A stretch of DNA of 64,000 bases from Bacteroidales bacterium (GCA_030611105.1 JAUWQL010000004.1:1-64000), one strand, 5' to 3'; shown: positions 37,487 through 47,809, counted from the stretch's first letter. The notes: generated by a model not told the origin, from the letters alone. A program made the numbers and translations.

Positions 37487-38932
37487 TTATTCAGTAATAT
37501 CTTTCAAGGTAAATCCCATCTTTAAAAGATTTTGCGGCGCAAGAATTTTATCCAGCTTTTCAGGTTCAACTAGCTTTAATTTACTGTTAACACTGAAAAC
37601 ATCTTGTTTAGTTTTTTTCATTTCTTTAGCTAATTTGACTGCATTGTTATATCCAATATACGGACTAAGTGCAGTTGTAATGGCGGGGCTTTTATACAAT
37701 AGGTCTTCGGCTGTGTTATTATCAATTTCCAGTCCTTTAAACAAGTTTTCTTTAAGTGTTTTGTTTGCTGCAATCAATAGTTTTATACTTTCTAATAAAG
37801 CATTCCCAATAACAGGTAAGTAAGGATTTAGATCAAGGCAACCTTGAGCGCTAAGCGATGTAATTAGAGAATCGTTCGAATAGATTTTATGTGCAGCACT
37901 TATAACAAATTCAGGAATAACCGGGTTTGCTTTACCCGGCATGATTGAACTTCCAACTTGTTTTTGAGGAATAGTAATTTCTTTTGTTCCGGTAATATCT
38001 GATGAAAGTAAGCGAATATCTGAAACCATCTTTTCAAGATTTACGGCATGAGATTTTAATATGGCATGTACCTCAACCAATGAGTCAATGTTATTGGTTG
38101 CATCAGGCATATTTTCACTTCGGGTAATTGGCAAGTTAGTTAGTTTTTGCAATGTTGGTACTACTTCCATTATAAAAAACCTTGGAACAGAAATTCCGGT
38201 ACCAATTGCGCTACCGCCAAGATTAACTACTTTAATACGTTCGAAACATTTGGATACTCTCCACCAGTCGCGCGATAAAGCTTCGTTGTACGAGCTAAAA
38301 AGCATAGCATAAGAAGATGGAACAGCTTCCTGCATTTGAGTGTAAGCAATTCGTAATTTGTTACGACTTTTATTTTCAATTGCTTCTATATCAAATCGTA
38401 AATCGTTTATTTTTTCTTCAAGCTCAACCAACAGTTTAATGCTTGCTACTTTTAGTGATGTTGGAATTACATCATTAGTCGATTGATAAATATTGGCATG
38501 TTCAATCGGATCAATAAAATTATATTCACCGGCATTATGACCAAGTTTCAAAAGTGATTCATTTGCAATTATTTCATTAACATTCATGTTAATGCTTGTG
38601 CCTGCACCGCCCTGAATAGCTGGTACAATAAAATGATTAAAATACTTACCTTCTGCAACTTCTTCGGCCGATTCAATTAAAGCAGTAATTATTGATTTGT
38701 CAAAAAGATTAATTGGGAGATCATTATCAGGATGTTTTTCCAGAACAGCTTTTTTAAAACTATCGTAAGTAAGGTAACAAGCCAGTTTTGTTAATCCGAT
38801 TGCTTTATACCATTCAATATGAAAAGGAGTATTGTCAGGGAAATTTTCTCTTGCTCTTAATGAATGTATTCCATACAAAGCATCTTTATTGATTTGCTTT
38901 TCGCCTAAAAAATCTTTCTCAATCCTATCCAT
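37487..38932 (-). CDS. aspA: aspartate ammonia-lyase
   Basis: Fumarase/aspartase superfamily signature GSSIMPGKANPVIPE; N-terminus RIEKDFLGEKQINKDALYGIHSLRARENFP. Confidence 0.92.
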   Translation of the reverse strand: MDRIEKDFLGEKQINKDALYGIHSLRARENFPDNTPFHIEWYKAIGLTKLACYLTYDSFKKAVLEKHPDNDLPINLFDKSIITALIESAEEVAEGKYFNHFIVPAIQGGAGTSINMNVNEIIANESLLKLGHNAGEYNFIDPIEHANIYQSTNDVIPTSLKVASIKLLVELEEKINDLRFDIEAIENKSRNKLRIAYTQMQEAVPSSYAMLFSSYNEALSRDWWRVSKCFERIKVVNLGGSAIGTGISVPRFFIMEVVPTLQKLTNLPITRSENMPDATNNIDSLVEVHAILKSHAVNLEKMVSDIRLLSSDITGTKEITIPQKQVGSSIMPGKANPVIPEFVISAAHKIYSNDSLITSLSAQGCLDLNPYLPVIGNALLESIKLLIAANKTLKENLFKGLEIDNNTAEDLLYKSPAITTALSPYIGYNNAVKLAKEMKKTKQDVFSVNSKLKLVEPEKLDKILAPQNLLKMGFTLKDITE

Positions 38933-39003
38933 TATATTTAACTTTTAGCTTTTAGTCATTAGTTCTTAGTTTAACTTTAAACCTGAAACAAGGAACTTTA
39001 AAC

Positions 39004-40170
39004 TTATTTAGAGATAGGTTGTGCATATGCAATTACATCTTTACCTGTAATTTCTTTTTCACATAAAATGATTAATCTTTCCAGTACGTTTCTAAACTCA
39101 CGAATATTTCCTGTCCAGTTTATTTTTTTTAATTCTTCAATAGCATCATCGTTAATTTCCTTTTTAGGTACACCATAGTCAGCACATATTAATTCATTAA
39201 AATGATTTGCTAATAATGGTATATCATCTTTTCTTTCATTTAATCCGGGAACTGAAATAAGTATAACACTTAACCTGTGATAAAGGTCTTCGCGGAAATT
39301 GTGATTTTTAATTTCTTCTTTAAGATTTTTGTTTGTTGCTGCGATTATACGTACATCAACATGAATATCTTTATCGCTGCCAACTCTTGTGACTTTCTTT
39401 TCTTCAAGTGCTTTTAAAACTTTTGCTTGTGCGTTAAGACTCATGTCCCCAATCTCATCAAGAAATATGGTGCCTGTATGTGCTTGTTCAAATTTACCTT
39501 TTCGTTGTTTATGTGCTGAAGTAAAAGCTCCTTTTTCATGACCAAAAAGCTCACTTTCAATTAATTCTGAAGGTATTGCAGCACAATTTACTTCAACGAA
39601 AGGAAATTCAGCACGGTCACTCTTTTCGTGCAACCAGCGTGCTACTAATTCTTTACCTGATCCGTTTGGTCCTGTAATTAAAACCCGCGCATTGGTTGGA
39701 GCAACTTTCTCGATCATATCTTTTACCTTTTTAACAGGTGCCGACTCACCAACTATATCGTAAGTTTTTGTTACTTTACGTTTTAATGTTTTGGTTTCTT
39801 TAATTAATGAAGATCTGTCCATTGCATTACGTATGGTAACTAACAAGCGATTTAAATCAAGTGGTTTTTCGATAAAATCGTATGCTCCCTTTTTTATGGA
39901 TTCGACTGCTGTATCAATATTACCATGACCGGAAATCATTATAACCGGAACATCGGTAGCAACTCCAAAAATATCTTCCAAAACTTCAATACCATCTTTT
40001 TTGGGCATTTTAATATCCAGAAGAACAATATCATATTTATTATTTTTAAATTGTTCCAATCCTTCTTCTCCATCTGCTGCAATATCAACCTGATGTTCTT
40101 CATATTCCAGTATTTCCTTTAGAGTATCTCTTATACTTTTTTCGTCGTCGATAACTAAAATTTTAGCCAT
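39004..40170 (-). CDS. NtrC-family response regulator, sigma-54-dependent, apparently lacking a C-terminal HTH
   Basis: Receiver domain (ILVIDDEKSIRDTLKEIL, DIVLLDIKMPKKDG) plus AAA+ domain with GESAPVKKVKDMIEKVAPTNARVLITGPNGSGKELVARWLH, ELFGHEKGAFTSAHKQRKGKFE; ends shortly after the R-finger region. Confidence 0.92.
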   Translation of the reverse strand: MAKILVIDDEKSIRDTLKEILEYEEHQVDIAADGEEGLEQFKNNKYDIVLLDIKMPKKDGIEVLEDIFGVATDVPVIMISGHGNIDTAVESIKKGAYDFIEKPLDLNRLLVTIRNAMDRSSLIKETKTLKRKVTKTYDIVGESAPVKKVKDMIEKVAPTNARVLITGPNGSGKELVARWLHEKSDRAEFPFVEVNCAAIPSELIESELFGHEKGAFTSAHKQRKGKFEQAHTGTIFLDEIGDMSLNAQAKVLKALEEKKVTRVGSDKDIHVDVRIIAATNKNLKEEIKNHNFREDLYHRLSVILISVPGLNERKDDIPLLANHFNELICADYGVPKKEINDDAIEELKKINWTGNIREFRNVLERLIILCEKEITGKDVIAYAQPISK

Positions 40171-40181
40171 AGAATTAAATT

Positions 40182-41111
40182 TTAACTGTTTAATATTTTA
40201 TCGACCATGCCTTCTTTAATTGCAAAAGCCGATTGTGTTAATGAATTAAGTTTAAATTTTCTGATGATAAAATTAACAAAAATACTTGCCAGAACAATCA
40301 TTTCAACCCGAACCAATTCCAGTCCTTCCATTTTTTTGCGTTCTTCAAGTGTCGATTTTAAAAGATCTTCGTGTAATATAGCATAATCCTCCAAATTAAT
40401 AGGATAGGACTTGCTCTTTTTTACTTCTTCCGGAATTCCACCGTTTTTAGCTATTATCATTGCCCGAAATGAATCGAAAGTGCCCGAGCAACCAATTAAT
40501 TTTTTAGCTTGGTATTTTTCAAAAGCTTCGTATAAGGGTTCAAGTTCAGAGTCAATGTATTGCTCAACTTTCTTTGTCTGATCTAAAGTAATCGGGTCTG
40601 ATGGTTTAAACATGTCAAGCAGTCTGGCCATTCCTAATTTAAAACTTTTTTTCCAAATCAGGCCTGTATTATTAGCTATAATAAACTCGTTGCTTCCACC
40701 GCCGATATCAAGAATTAATACATTCTCATTATTGAATTTTACTACTTGTTTTACACCACGATAAATTAATTCTGCTTCTTCATCACCTGAAATAATCCGG
40801 ACTTTTAATCCAAATTTATTTTCAATGGAATCGACAAATTCTTTTCCGTTCTCTGTACTTCTAACTCCGGATGTAGCGGTAGTAATAATATTTTCAGCAT
40901 TAAATCGTGTTATACTTTTCATATGTTGTGAAATCGCGTTTATTCCACGTTCAAATGCTTCGGGAGTAATTAATTTATTGTTAATCCCATCTTTGCCAAG
41001 CTTTACACCGGCTTTATCCTTAAAAATGATTTTATATTGATTATTATCAGAAGTTTCGACAATAAGTAAATTGAAAGTATTAGTACCCATGTCGATAATT
41101 GCGATTCTCAT
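40182..41111 (-). CDS. Ppx/GppA phosphatase family protein
   Basis: AIIDMGTNTFNLLIVE, TTATSGVRSTENG, NVLILDIGGGSNEFII. Confidence 0.93.
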   Translation of the reverse strand: MRIAIIDMGTNTFNLLIVETSDNNQYKIIFKDKAGVKLGKDGINNKLITPEAFERGINAISQHMKSITRFNAENIITTATSGVRSTENGKEFVDSIENKFGLKVRIISGDEEAELIYRGVKQVVKFNNENVLILDIGGGSNEFIIANNTGLIWKKSFKLGMARLLDMFKPSDPITLDQTKKVEQYIDSELEPLYEAFEKYQAKKLIGCSGTFDSFRAMIIAKNGGIPEEVKKSKSYPINLEDYAILHEDLLKSTLEERKKMEGLELVRVEMIVLASIFVNFIIRKFKLNSLTQSAFAIKEGMVDKILNS

Positions 41112-41132
41112 AATAACAAAATTTAAAATAAA

Positions 41133-41163
41133 AAAACTATCTGCTAAGTAAACAGATAGTTTT
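41133..41163 (-). terminator. hairpin terminator downstream of the ABC transporter genes
   Basis: AAAACTATCTG-ctaagtaaa-CAGATAGTTTT. Confidence 0.65.
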
Positions 41164-41197
41164 GAGAAAATAAAGCGTTTAATAGAAATCTTTTATA

Positions 41198-42538
41198 TTA
41201 AGACTTATATCGTAACCATTTCCACAACTCTTTGTAATTAACTTTTTTACCATACATAAGAATTCCTGTACGATAAATTTTACCTGCAAACCATGTAGAA
41301 CCAATAAATGTTAGTACCAATAATCCCATTGATAATGCAAGTTCCCAATATGGAACGCCAAAAGGAATCCGAACCATCATTACAATTGGAGAAGTAAATG
41401 GTATTATTGAAAACCAGAATGCTACAGAGCTTTCAGGATTTTGTACAACATTCATCATTACAAAAATACCCAGAATTAAAGGTATTGTAATCGGAAGCAT
41501 AAATTGCTGTGTATCTGTCTCATTATCAACGGCAGATCCGATAGCCGCAAATAAAGATCCATACAATAAATATCCACCTAAAAAGAAAAAGATGAACGAG
41601 CCAAATATTAAACCGAAATTCATTGATTTAGCAGAATTAAGCATGCTTGTAAACTTGTCCATATTTTGTGGTTCTATTGTTTCAACCTGAGGTATGTTTT
41701 GTTGTTCTAATAAATCCTGAACCACAATTTCCTGCGCATTTTGTGTTCCTGATTCAGGGAAGAATACTGTCTTAACTCCCGTTATAATAATAAAAGTAAG
41801 CAATATCCATAGCAAGAATTGTGTTAAACCAACCAGTGCAATTCCAACAATTTTCCCCATCATTAATTGAAATGGCCTTGCCGATGAAATAATAATTTCA
41901 ACTATTCTACTTGTTTTTTCTTCAATAACTCCACGCATTACCTGGGCACCAAACATGAAAATGAAGAAATAAATTAAAAAGCCACTGGCGTAACCAACAA
42001 CCATAGCTATTTCAGTTGAACTTTCTTTTTCTTCGCCATCATCGGTCCATTGAATTGTACGTATTGAAACATCTGATTTGATTGATTTCAATACCTCTTC
42101 ATCTATACCATGAGACCGCAGTTTTTTATTTTTTAATTCTTTTTCCATAGCATTTGCTATATGCGATTTTACTGAAAAACTTGGTTGCTTTTTTGAATAT
42201 AAACGAACTGCACTTGGTTCATGAGTAATGCTTGGAAGTATTTGTAAAACTGCATAATAATCTAATTCAGAAAAATTAGCTTTTAATTCTTCGAGTTTTT
42301 TATTCTCCAAATATTCGAACTTAATATAATCAGTATCGGCTATCTTATTTATAAAAATACCCGAGTTATCGATAACAGCAATGTTCTTTACATCGGTATC
42401 TTTCATTGATGCCAGCCATGCAGGAACAATCATCATTGCGGCAAAAAGAACCGGGCCAAGAATTGTCATTACAATAAATGATTTCTTTTTTACTCTTGTC
42501 AAATATTCTCGTGATATAATTAATTTGATTTTATTCAT
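41198..42538 (-). CDS. ABC transporter permease (NatB-like)
   Basis: ABC2-type: ISREYLTRVKKKSFIVMTILGPVLFA, GVIEEKTSRIVEIIISSARPFQLMMGKIVGIALVGLTQF. Confidence 0.92.
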   Translation of the reverse strand: MNKIKLIISREYLTRVKKKSFIVMTILGPVLFAAMMIVPAWLASMKDTDVKNIAVIDNSGIFINKIADTDYIKFEYLENKKLEELKANFSELDYYAVLQILPSITHEPSAVRLYSKKQPSFSVKSHIANAMEKELKNKKLRSHGIDEEVLKSIKSDVSIRTIQWTDDGEEKESSTEIAMVVGYASGFLIYFFIFMFGAQVMRGVIEEKTSRIVEIIISSARPFQLMMGKIVGIALVGLTQFLLWILLTFIIITGVKTVFFPESGTQNAQEIVVQDLLEQQNIPQVETIEPQNMDKFTSMLNSAKSMNFGLIFGSFIFFFLGGYLLYGSLFAAIGSAVDNETDTQQFMLPITIPLILGIFVMMNVVQNPESSVAFWFSIIPFTSPIVMMVRIPFGVPYWELALSMGLLVLTFIGSTWFAGKIYRTGILMYGKKVNYKELWKWLRYKS

Positions 42539-42545
42539 TGGTATA

Positions 42546-43466
42546 TTAATTTTTGTATTCGTTTACTACTTTTATAAAAATATCGTTCATGCTTGGAATA
42601 AGCTCTTTGAATGAGATAATTTCAACAGCAGGAATAATTAATGAAAGCAATTCGTTTTCATTTGTTTGATGTAGTAATTTTATACGAACCGCACTATGTC
42701 CGTCAACCTTCGTCTTATCAATAATCTCATAATACTGATTCAGTGATTTCTCAAGTTTTTCTACTTCTCCGTTAAAAGAGATTTCATAAATATTCGACTT
42801 GTATTTTTTTCGAATATCATCAATATGTCCTTCTAAAATGTTTCGTGATTGATTTATTAAAGTAATATGATCGCACAATTCTTCAACCGATGCCATGTTA
42901 TGAGTAGAAAATATTATGGTTGCTCCTTTTTTCTTCAAGTCTATAATTTCCTGTTTTAACATATTTGCATTAATAGGGTCGAACCCACTAAAAGGCTCAT
43001 CAAATATTAATAATTCCGGTTCGTGCAATATAGTAGTAACAAACTGTACCTTTTGAGCCATTCCTTTAGAAAGTTCTTCGACTTTTTTGTCCCACCAAGC
43101 CTCCATTTCAAATTTTCCGAACCAGTATTTTAATCGTTTTAGAGCATCTCGTTTTGATAATCCTTTTAACCTAGCCAGATACAATGCCTGTTCTCCAACT
43201 TTCATTTTTTTGTATAAACCACGTTCTTCAGGTAAATATCCAATAATATTTACATCTTCCGGCTGCAAAGGTCTTCCTTTTAATAAAATCTCACCTTTAT
43301 CGGGAGCGGTTATGCGGTTTATTATTCTGATAAGTGTTGTTTTTCCTGCTCCATTTGGCCCGAGCAAGCCATAAATGCTATTTTCGGGTATGCTAACATT
43401 AACATCATCCAAAGCCAGGTGATTCACAAACTTTTTCTCAATATTTTGTGCTTTAAGTAATTCCAT
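42546..43466 (-). CDS. ABC transporter ATP-binding protein (NatA-like)
   Basis: Walker A GPNGAGKTT, signature ELSKGMAQKVQ, Walker B LLIFDEPFSGFDP. Confidence 0.95.
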   Translation of the reverse strand: MELLKAQNIEKKFVNHLALDDVNVSIPENSIYGLLGPNGAGKTTLIRIINRITAPDKGEILLKGRPLQPEDVNIIGYLPEERGLYKKMKVGEQALYLARLKGLSKRDALKRLKYWFGKFEMEAWWDKKVEELSKGMAQKVQFVTTILHEPELLIFDEPFSGFDPINANMLKQEIIDLKKKGATIIFSTHNMASVEELCDHITLINQSRNILEGHIDDIRKKYKSNIYEISFNGEVEKLEKSLNQYYEIIDKTKVDGHSAVRIKLLHQTNENELLSLIIPAVEIISFKELIPSMNDIFIKVVNEYKN

Positions 43467-43659
43467 CGATTTTTTAACAGTTAAATTATTTAATTGATAA
43501 AGATATGAAATAAGTAGGCGTTTTGAATAAATTATTACATTGCCAACGTTAAAATTTGTTAAATATTCGAGGATAGTTCCAAAGTTCTGAGTTCCGAGTT
43601 TGAAAAGTTCAAAGTTTCAGATTTTTACTATTTTACTAATTTACCAGTAAACCAGTAAC

Positions 43660-45123
43660 CTATTTTATTGTCCAGTCTTTCCAAACACTTTCAACATCGG
43701 GACTAATATTTACCTGTGGATTTTGTTCTTTGTCGTTTATCATAACTGATTTAACTGCAACCTGTTTGTTTAAATAATCGGCTAATTCCGACAAACTAAC
43801 ATTACCATTTGTTTCCTGTAGTTTTTTTAAAAGGAAATAAGTAAATAATCCATGTTGCTGGTTTTTATATGGAAGCGATGATTGTGTTCCTGAGCTAGCT
43901 GTAAAAACAATCAGGTTGCCTTTTAATAAATTTTCTTTAGGTTGAATTTTGACTCCACGTGTAGCTAATAATCCCTGATTTCGGGCTCCGCCGCTAAAAC
44001 ATGCATCTAAAAATACCGTTACTCTTTTTACCGGATATTCAGCAAGTTTTTTATAAACATCATTCAATTTGATTGCGTATTCAAGATCAGTTCCGCTTAC
44101 ATCAACCGGAATTAGATACGGTTCTTTCGTTTCTTCATCAGGGAAACCATGTCCGGCATAATAGAAATAAATTTCAGCTTCGCCATCCAGATTTTTGGCG
44201 ATAACATTCATCTTTTCTATTGATTTGCTAAACTCAACAACTTGAGCATTAATTATTAATATTATATTTTCATCAGGAATACCTAATGTTTTTTCTGCAT
44301 ATTCTTTAAAAACTCTGGCATCTCTTTTAGCAAATTCAACATTTACTTCGCTGGTTAATCCTTTTTGATATGAATTATAATCTTCGTTACCAATAATTAA
44401 AGCATATCGATTATGATTTTTTTCGGTTGAGACAGGAATATTTATGTCAACGTTAGAAACATGCATCTCCTTTGTTTTAGTAATTGATTTTTTTTCTTCA
44501 GCAATGGTTTTATTATCAATTTGATTTCTTTTAGTTGCTTGAGTTTTTTGTGTTATTTGAACAAGTTCAAAGTTGCCTTCGCCACGAATAGATTTTTCAA
44601 TATAATTTATAGATTTTAAAACAGCAATTTTAAAGGATGAATTTAACGCCAGTTTAGCTGATTGAGCACCTTTTTTGTTAGGTTGTGTAGAAATTTGGCT
44701 TATCCGTTCTTTATATCTTTTTATTCTATTTCCTCTTAAATCAAATACAACAACATCTATGGTAGATTTTGCTATCCATTTTTTTTCTTTTCGAACTACA
44801 AAATAATCAACTATATCAATCTTAACAAAAACTTTATCAGGTTCAGGATTGAAATCATTTCTAATATTTCTGATTAAATTGATTTTGGTGCGGGGGTAAC
44901 TTTCTTTTATATAATCACCAATTGCTCTTATAATTTTTTCACTAAACAATTTCGAAGATGTTCTGTTGTCTTTTATTAAAACATCAATGTTAAGTTTTAC
45001 GGGAGTATTATAGGTTTTAACTACTTTTATTTTTATTGGTTCAAAAGCTTGATTATTTTGATCCTGAGAAAAAGAAATCTTTGCAATAAAAACTGTGATT
45101 AGAATAAATAGTAGTTTTTTCAT
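43660..45123 (-). CDS. secreted caspase-family (peptidase C14) protein
   Basis: Signal peptide MKKLLFILITVFIAKISFSQ; caspase-fold His/Cys dyad YFYYAGHG and FLDACFSGGA; ALIIGNEDY start of p20-like domain. Confidence 0.9.
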   Translation of the reverse strand: MKKLLFILITVFIAKISFSQDQNNQAFEPIKIKVVKTYNTPVKLNIDVLIKDNRTSSKLFSEKIIRAIGDYIKESYPRTKINLIRNIRNDFNPEPDKVFVKIDIVDYFVVRKEKKWIAKSTIDVVVFDLRGNRIKRYKERISQISTQPNKKGAQSAKLALNSSFKIAVLKSINYIEKSIRGEGNFELVQITQKTQATKRNQIDNKTIAEEKKSITKTKEMHVSNVDINIPVSTEKNHNRYALIIGNEDYNSYQKGLTSEVNVEFAKRDARVFKEYAEKTLGIPDENIILIINAQVVEFSKSIEKMNVIAKNLDGEAEIYFYYAGHGFPDEETKEPYLIPVDVSGTDLEYAIKLNDVYKKLAEYPVKRVTVFLDACFSGGARNQGLLATRGVKIQPKENLLKGNLIVFTASSGTQSSLPYKNQQHGLFTYFLLKKLQETNGNVSLSELADYLNKQVAVKSVMINDKEQNPQVNISPDVESVWKDWTIK

Positions 45124-45398
45124 GATGAATATGTGTTTGGGTAACTGTTGTTTGGTAATCAATGATCAATTCAATGTTGTTAAAATTACGAGTTTTTTAT
45201 GAAGATAAAATGAAGAATTTGTAATTTTTGTTTAAAATGATAAAATGAATTAAATGTTGATTTTGTAATAAGTGCTATAAGTGCAGATTAATTTTAATAT
45301 ATCATGTGATATTTAATCATTTATTTTAGTACTTTAATGTAAAATTTAGCATTAGGTGTAAAAATTATTATTTTGTCTGATATTTTTATATATTTTTA

Positions 45399-45406
45399 TA
45401 CCTTTG
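45399..45406 (+). promoter_or_regulatory. TAnnTTTG -7 promoter box of the TPR histidine kinase
   Basis: TACCTTTG about 17 nt before the ATG; TTTG at 45372-45375 is a possible, slightly distant -33 box. Confidence 0.35.
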
Positions 45407-45422
45407 AATATATGCTAATATT

Positions 45423-47312
45423 ATGAAAAAGAATATTTTACTCCTGATTTTTATAGCCTTATCCTTTAATTTGATTGCAAATATTAATACACAGGTTGAC
45501 AGCCTTTATAAAAAGCTGATCAATGTGGAAGACTCGTTAAAAGCAGAGCTCCTGAATGAGCTTAGTTGGGAACTACGAAATTCAGAACCTGAAAAATCTA
45601 TAGATTACGGTCTGGAAGCAATCAAATTTGCAGAAAAATATAATAACTATGAAGAACTTGTACAAGCCCATAGTTTTATTGGTGTAGCATATAGAATTTT
45701 AGGAAATTACTCAGAAGCAATAGATTTTAATTATAAAGGCTTAGAGCTTGCAAAAAAATATGGAGAAACAGAACAAGAAGGTTATGCATATATTAACATT
45801 GGGAATCTACATATTTATCAGGGGTACTATTATAATGCTTTAGAAAATCTTAACAAAGGAAAAAAAATTGCTGAAAAACTTGATCATAAAAGGATGTTGG
45901 GATATGTGTATTTAAATATGGGTCGGGCACAAATGTTAAGAGAAGAAAATATTGAAGCGCTGGAAAATTTTAATAAAGCACTTAAATTGAGAATTGAAAT
46001 CGATCAGGTTTCAGGTCAGGCTGTTTGCTATAAGTATATTGGAGATATTTATTTAGAACTGGGTGATAATACATTAGCGTTAGAAAATTACAGACGTTCT
46101 CTTGAAGTAGTAGATAAGAATATGGATAAAGATTTGTATGCAAATATTCATACTATGTTAGCTAAAGCTCATTTTTTAGTTGGGAATTACAACATGGCAA
46201 AAACTAATGCTGAGAAAAGCATGAAGATTGCAAAGGAAATAGGTGCTAAACTAATAATCCGAGACAATTTTAAGATTTTATCTGATATAGATTTAAAGAC
46301 TGGTAATTATAGGGCAGCTTCAAAACATTTAGAATGTATTATAAATTACAATGACACGCTCTTTAGCCAACAGCTTTCGGAGAAAATGTTTAATCTCGAA
46401 TATCAGTATGAAAAACAAAGGAAACAAGCTGAAATAGATTTGTTAAATAAGGATAAAAAAATTAAGGAATTGGGACTTCGTCGTGCGAGAACTTATAATT
46501 CTGCACTATTAATAATATTAGGATTAGTAACTGCCCTTTTTGTTTATGTTTTGATTTCATTAAAGCATAGAAGAGAGCAAAATATGTTGTTGGAAAAACA
46601 AAAAGAAGAGCTTGATAATATTAATAAGACTAAAGACAAAATGTTTTTAATTATTGGGCATGATTTGCGAGGCCCGATAGGAAACTTAAAGTCTTTGATT
46701 GAAATGTTGTTAGAAGATGAAGAAATAACTCAGGATAAAAGCTTACTTGAGACATTTAGGATTTTTATGAAATCTGTACAATCGATTAGTGACTTGCTTG
46801 AGAACTTATTGCTTTGGGCTAAAAGTCAAAGAGGAGAAATAAGTTTCTCACCAGAAAATATTAGTTTAAATACAATAATAAAAAGAAATTTACAATTATT
46901 TAGAACTATAGCGGATCATAAAAGAATAAAATTAACCGTTAAAATGGATGACAATTTTGACGTATTGGCCGATAAAAATATGTTATTGACTGTTGTTCGA
47001 AATATTATATCAAATGCTATTAAATATACCCCACGTGGAGGTTCAATTGATATTTGTGTTGAACGAGATGTTCAGTTTCATAAAGTTTCGATAAAGGATA
47101 CTGGCATTGGGTTCGATAATGAAACTGCGAGTAAAATATTCGATACTGCTAGTTTCTATACTACTTCTGGAACAAATAATGAAGCAGGGTCTGGTTTAGG
47201 ATTACTCTTAAGTAAAGAATTTGTTGAGAGAAATGGAGGAAAAATCTGGACAGAGAGTGTGCAGGGGGAAGGTGCTACATTCTATTTTACAACACCTGTC
47301 TCTAATTTTTAA
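45423..47312 (+). CDS. TPR-repeat sensor histidine kinase
   Basis: Signal peptide, 6-7 TPR-like repeats, TM (SALLIILGLVTALFVYVLISL), HisKA (IIGHDLRGPIGNLKSLIEMLL), HATPase (NIISNAIKYTPRGG, GSGLGLLLSKEFVERNGG). Confidence 0.93.
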   Translation: MKKNILLLIFIALSFNLIANINTQVDSLYKKLINVEDSLKAELLNELSWELRNSEPEKSIDYGLEAIKFAEKYNNYEELVQAHSFIGVAYRILGNYSEAIDFNYKGLELAKKYGETEQEGYAYINIGNLHIYQGYYYNALENLNKGKKIAEKLDHKRMLGYVYLNMGRAQMLREENIEALENFNKALKLRIEIDQVSGQAVCYKYIGDIYLELGDNTLALENYRRSLEVVDKNMDKDLYANIHTMLAKAHFLVGNYNMAKTNAEKSMKIAKEIGAKLIIRDNFKILSDIDLKTGNYRAASKHLECIINYNDTLFSQQLSEKMFNLEYQYEKQRKQAEIDLLNKDKKIKELGLRRARTYNSALLIILGLVTALFVYVLISLKHRREQNMLLEKQKEELDNINKTKDKMFLIIGHDLRGPIGNLKSLIEMLLEDEEITQDKSLLETFRIFMKSVQSISDLLENLLLWAKSQRGEISFSPENISLNTIIKRNLQLFRTIADHKRIKLTVKMDDNFDVLADKNMLLTVVRNIISNAIKYTPRGGSIDICVERDVQFHKVSIKDTGIGFDNETASKIFDTASFYTTSGTNNEAGSGLGLLLSKEFVERNGGKIWTESVQGEGATFYFTTPVSNF

Positions 47313-47361
47313 ACTTGATTTTTATTAATCGTAGCATTTTTTTTGTTTGCGACCTTAAAAT

Positions 47362-47394
47362 AAATCCTGCCATGTTTTAAATCAGGCAGGATTT
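47362..47394 (+). terminator. rho-independent terminator
   Basis: AAATCCTGCC ... GGCAGGATTT, followed by GTATTT. Confidence 0.65.
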
Positions 47395-47456
47395 GTATTT
47401 GCTGCTTTTAAGGTTTGAGCTGCAATAGTTAGCATACCAAAAATAATTATAGTGTT

Positions 47457-47687
47457 TTACCAATATTTTTCCAATTCCATTTCAGGAGAATGTTCAGCTC
47501 GGCTTTTAAATCCTAATTTCTCATAAAACCCAGTTTTGTCTTTAGCACAGACAGAAATATTGTGCCATGAGTTTTTCAAAGCAGTAAATAATTCTTCTTT
47601 TGTCAATTCATATTTTGTGTTCCAACCAGTTGTTTCGAAGATCTCAAAAAATTGTTCTGCCGTTGGTAATTTTTCAGAATATTTCAT
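47457..47687 (-). pseudogene. GNAT acetyltransferase remnant with internal deletion
   Basis: 76 aa: N-terminal part ...LKNSWHNISVC joined directly to the C-terminal GNAT tail AKDKTGFYEKLGFKSR...PEMELEKYW; the acetyl-CoA-binding core is missing. Confidence 0.6.
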
Positions 47688-47771
47688 TTTAAAAGAAGTT
47701 TAAATGCTTATCTAAAAACAATAAAAAAATATTTAATCACTTGACATTTAGCAATAATATTACTAATATTG

Positions 47772-47790
47772 CCTACTAGTACCTACTAGT
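47772..47790. promoter_or_regulatory. CCTACTAGT direct repeat upstream of the GntR regulator (putative operator)
   Basis: CCTACTAGT at 47772-47780 and 47782-47790 (10-bp phasing), 20 nt before the ATG at 47810. Confidence 0.45.
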
Positions 47791-47809
47791 TAGTTTTATT
47801 GTAAAATAT

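Noticed and set aside
43660-45123. Caspase gene as a known anti-phage effector (e.g. CBASS/gasdermin-type)
   Set aside because: It has a signal peptide and no adjacent gasdermin, cyclase, TIR or STAND gene; calling it a defence system is unsupported.
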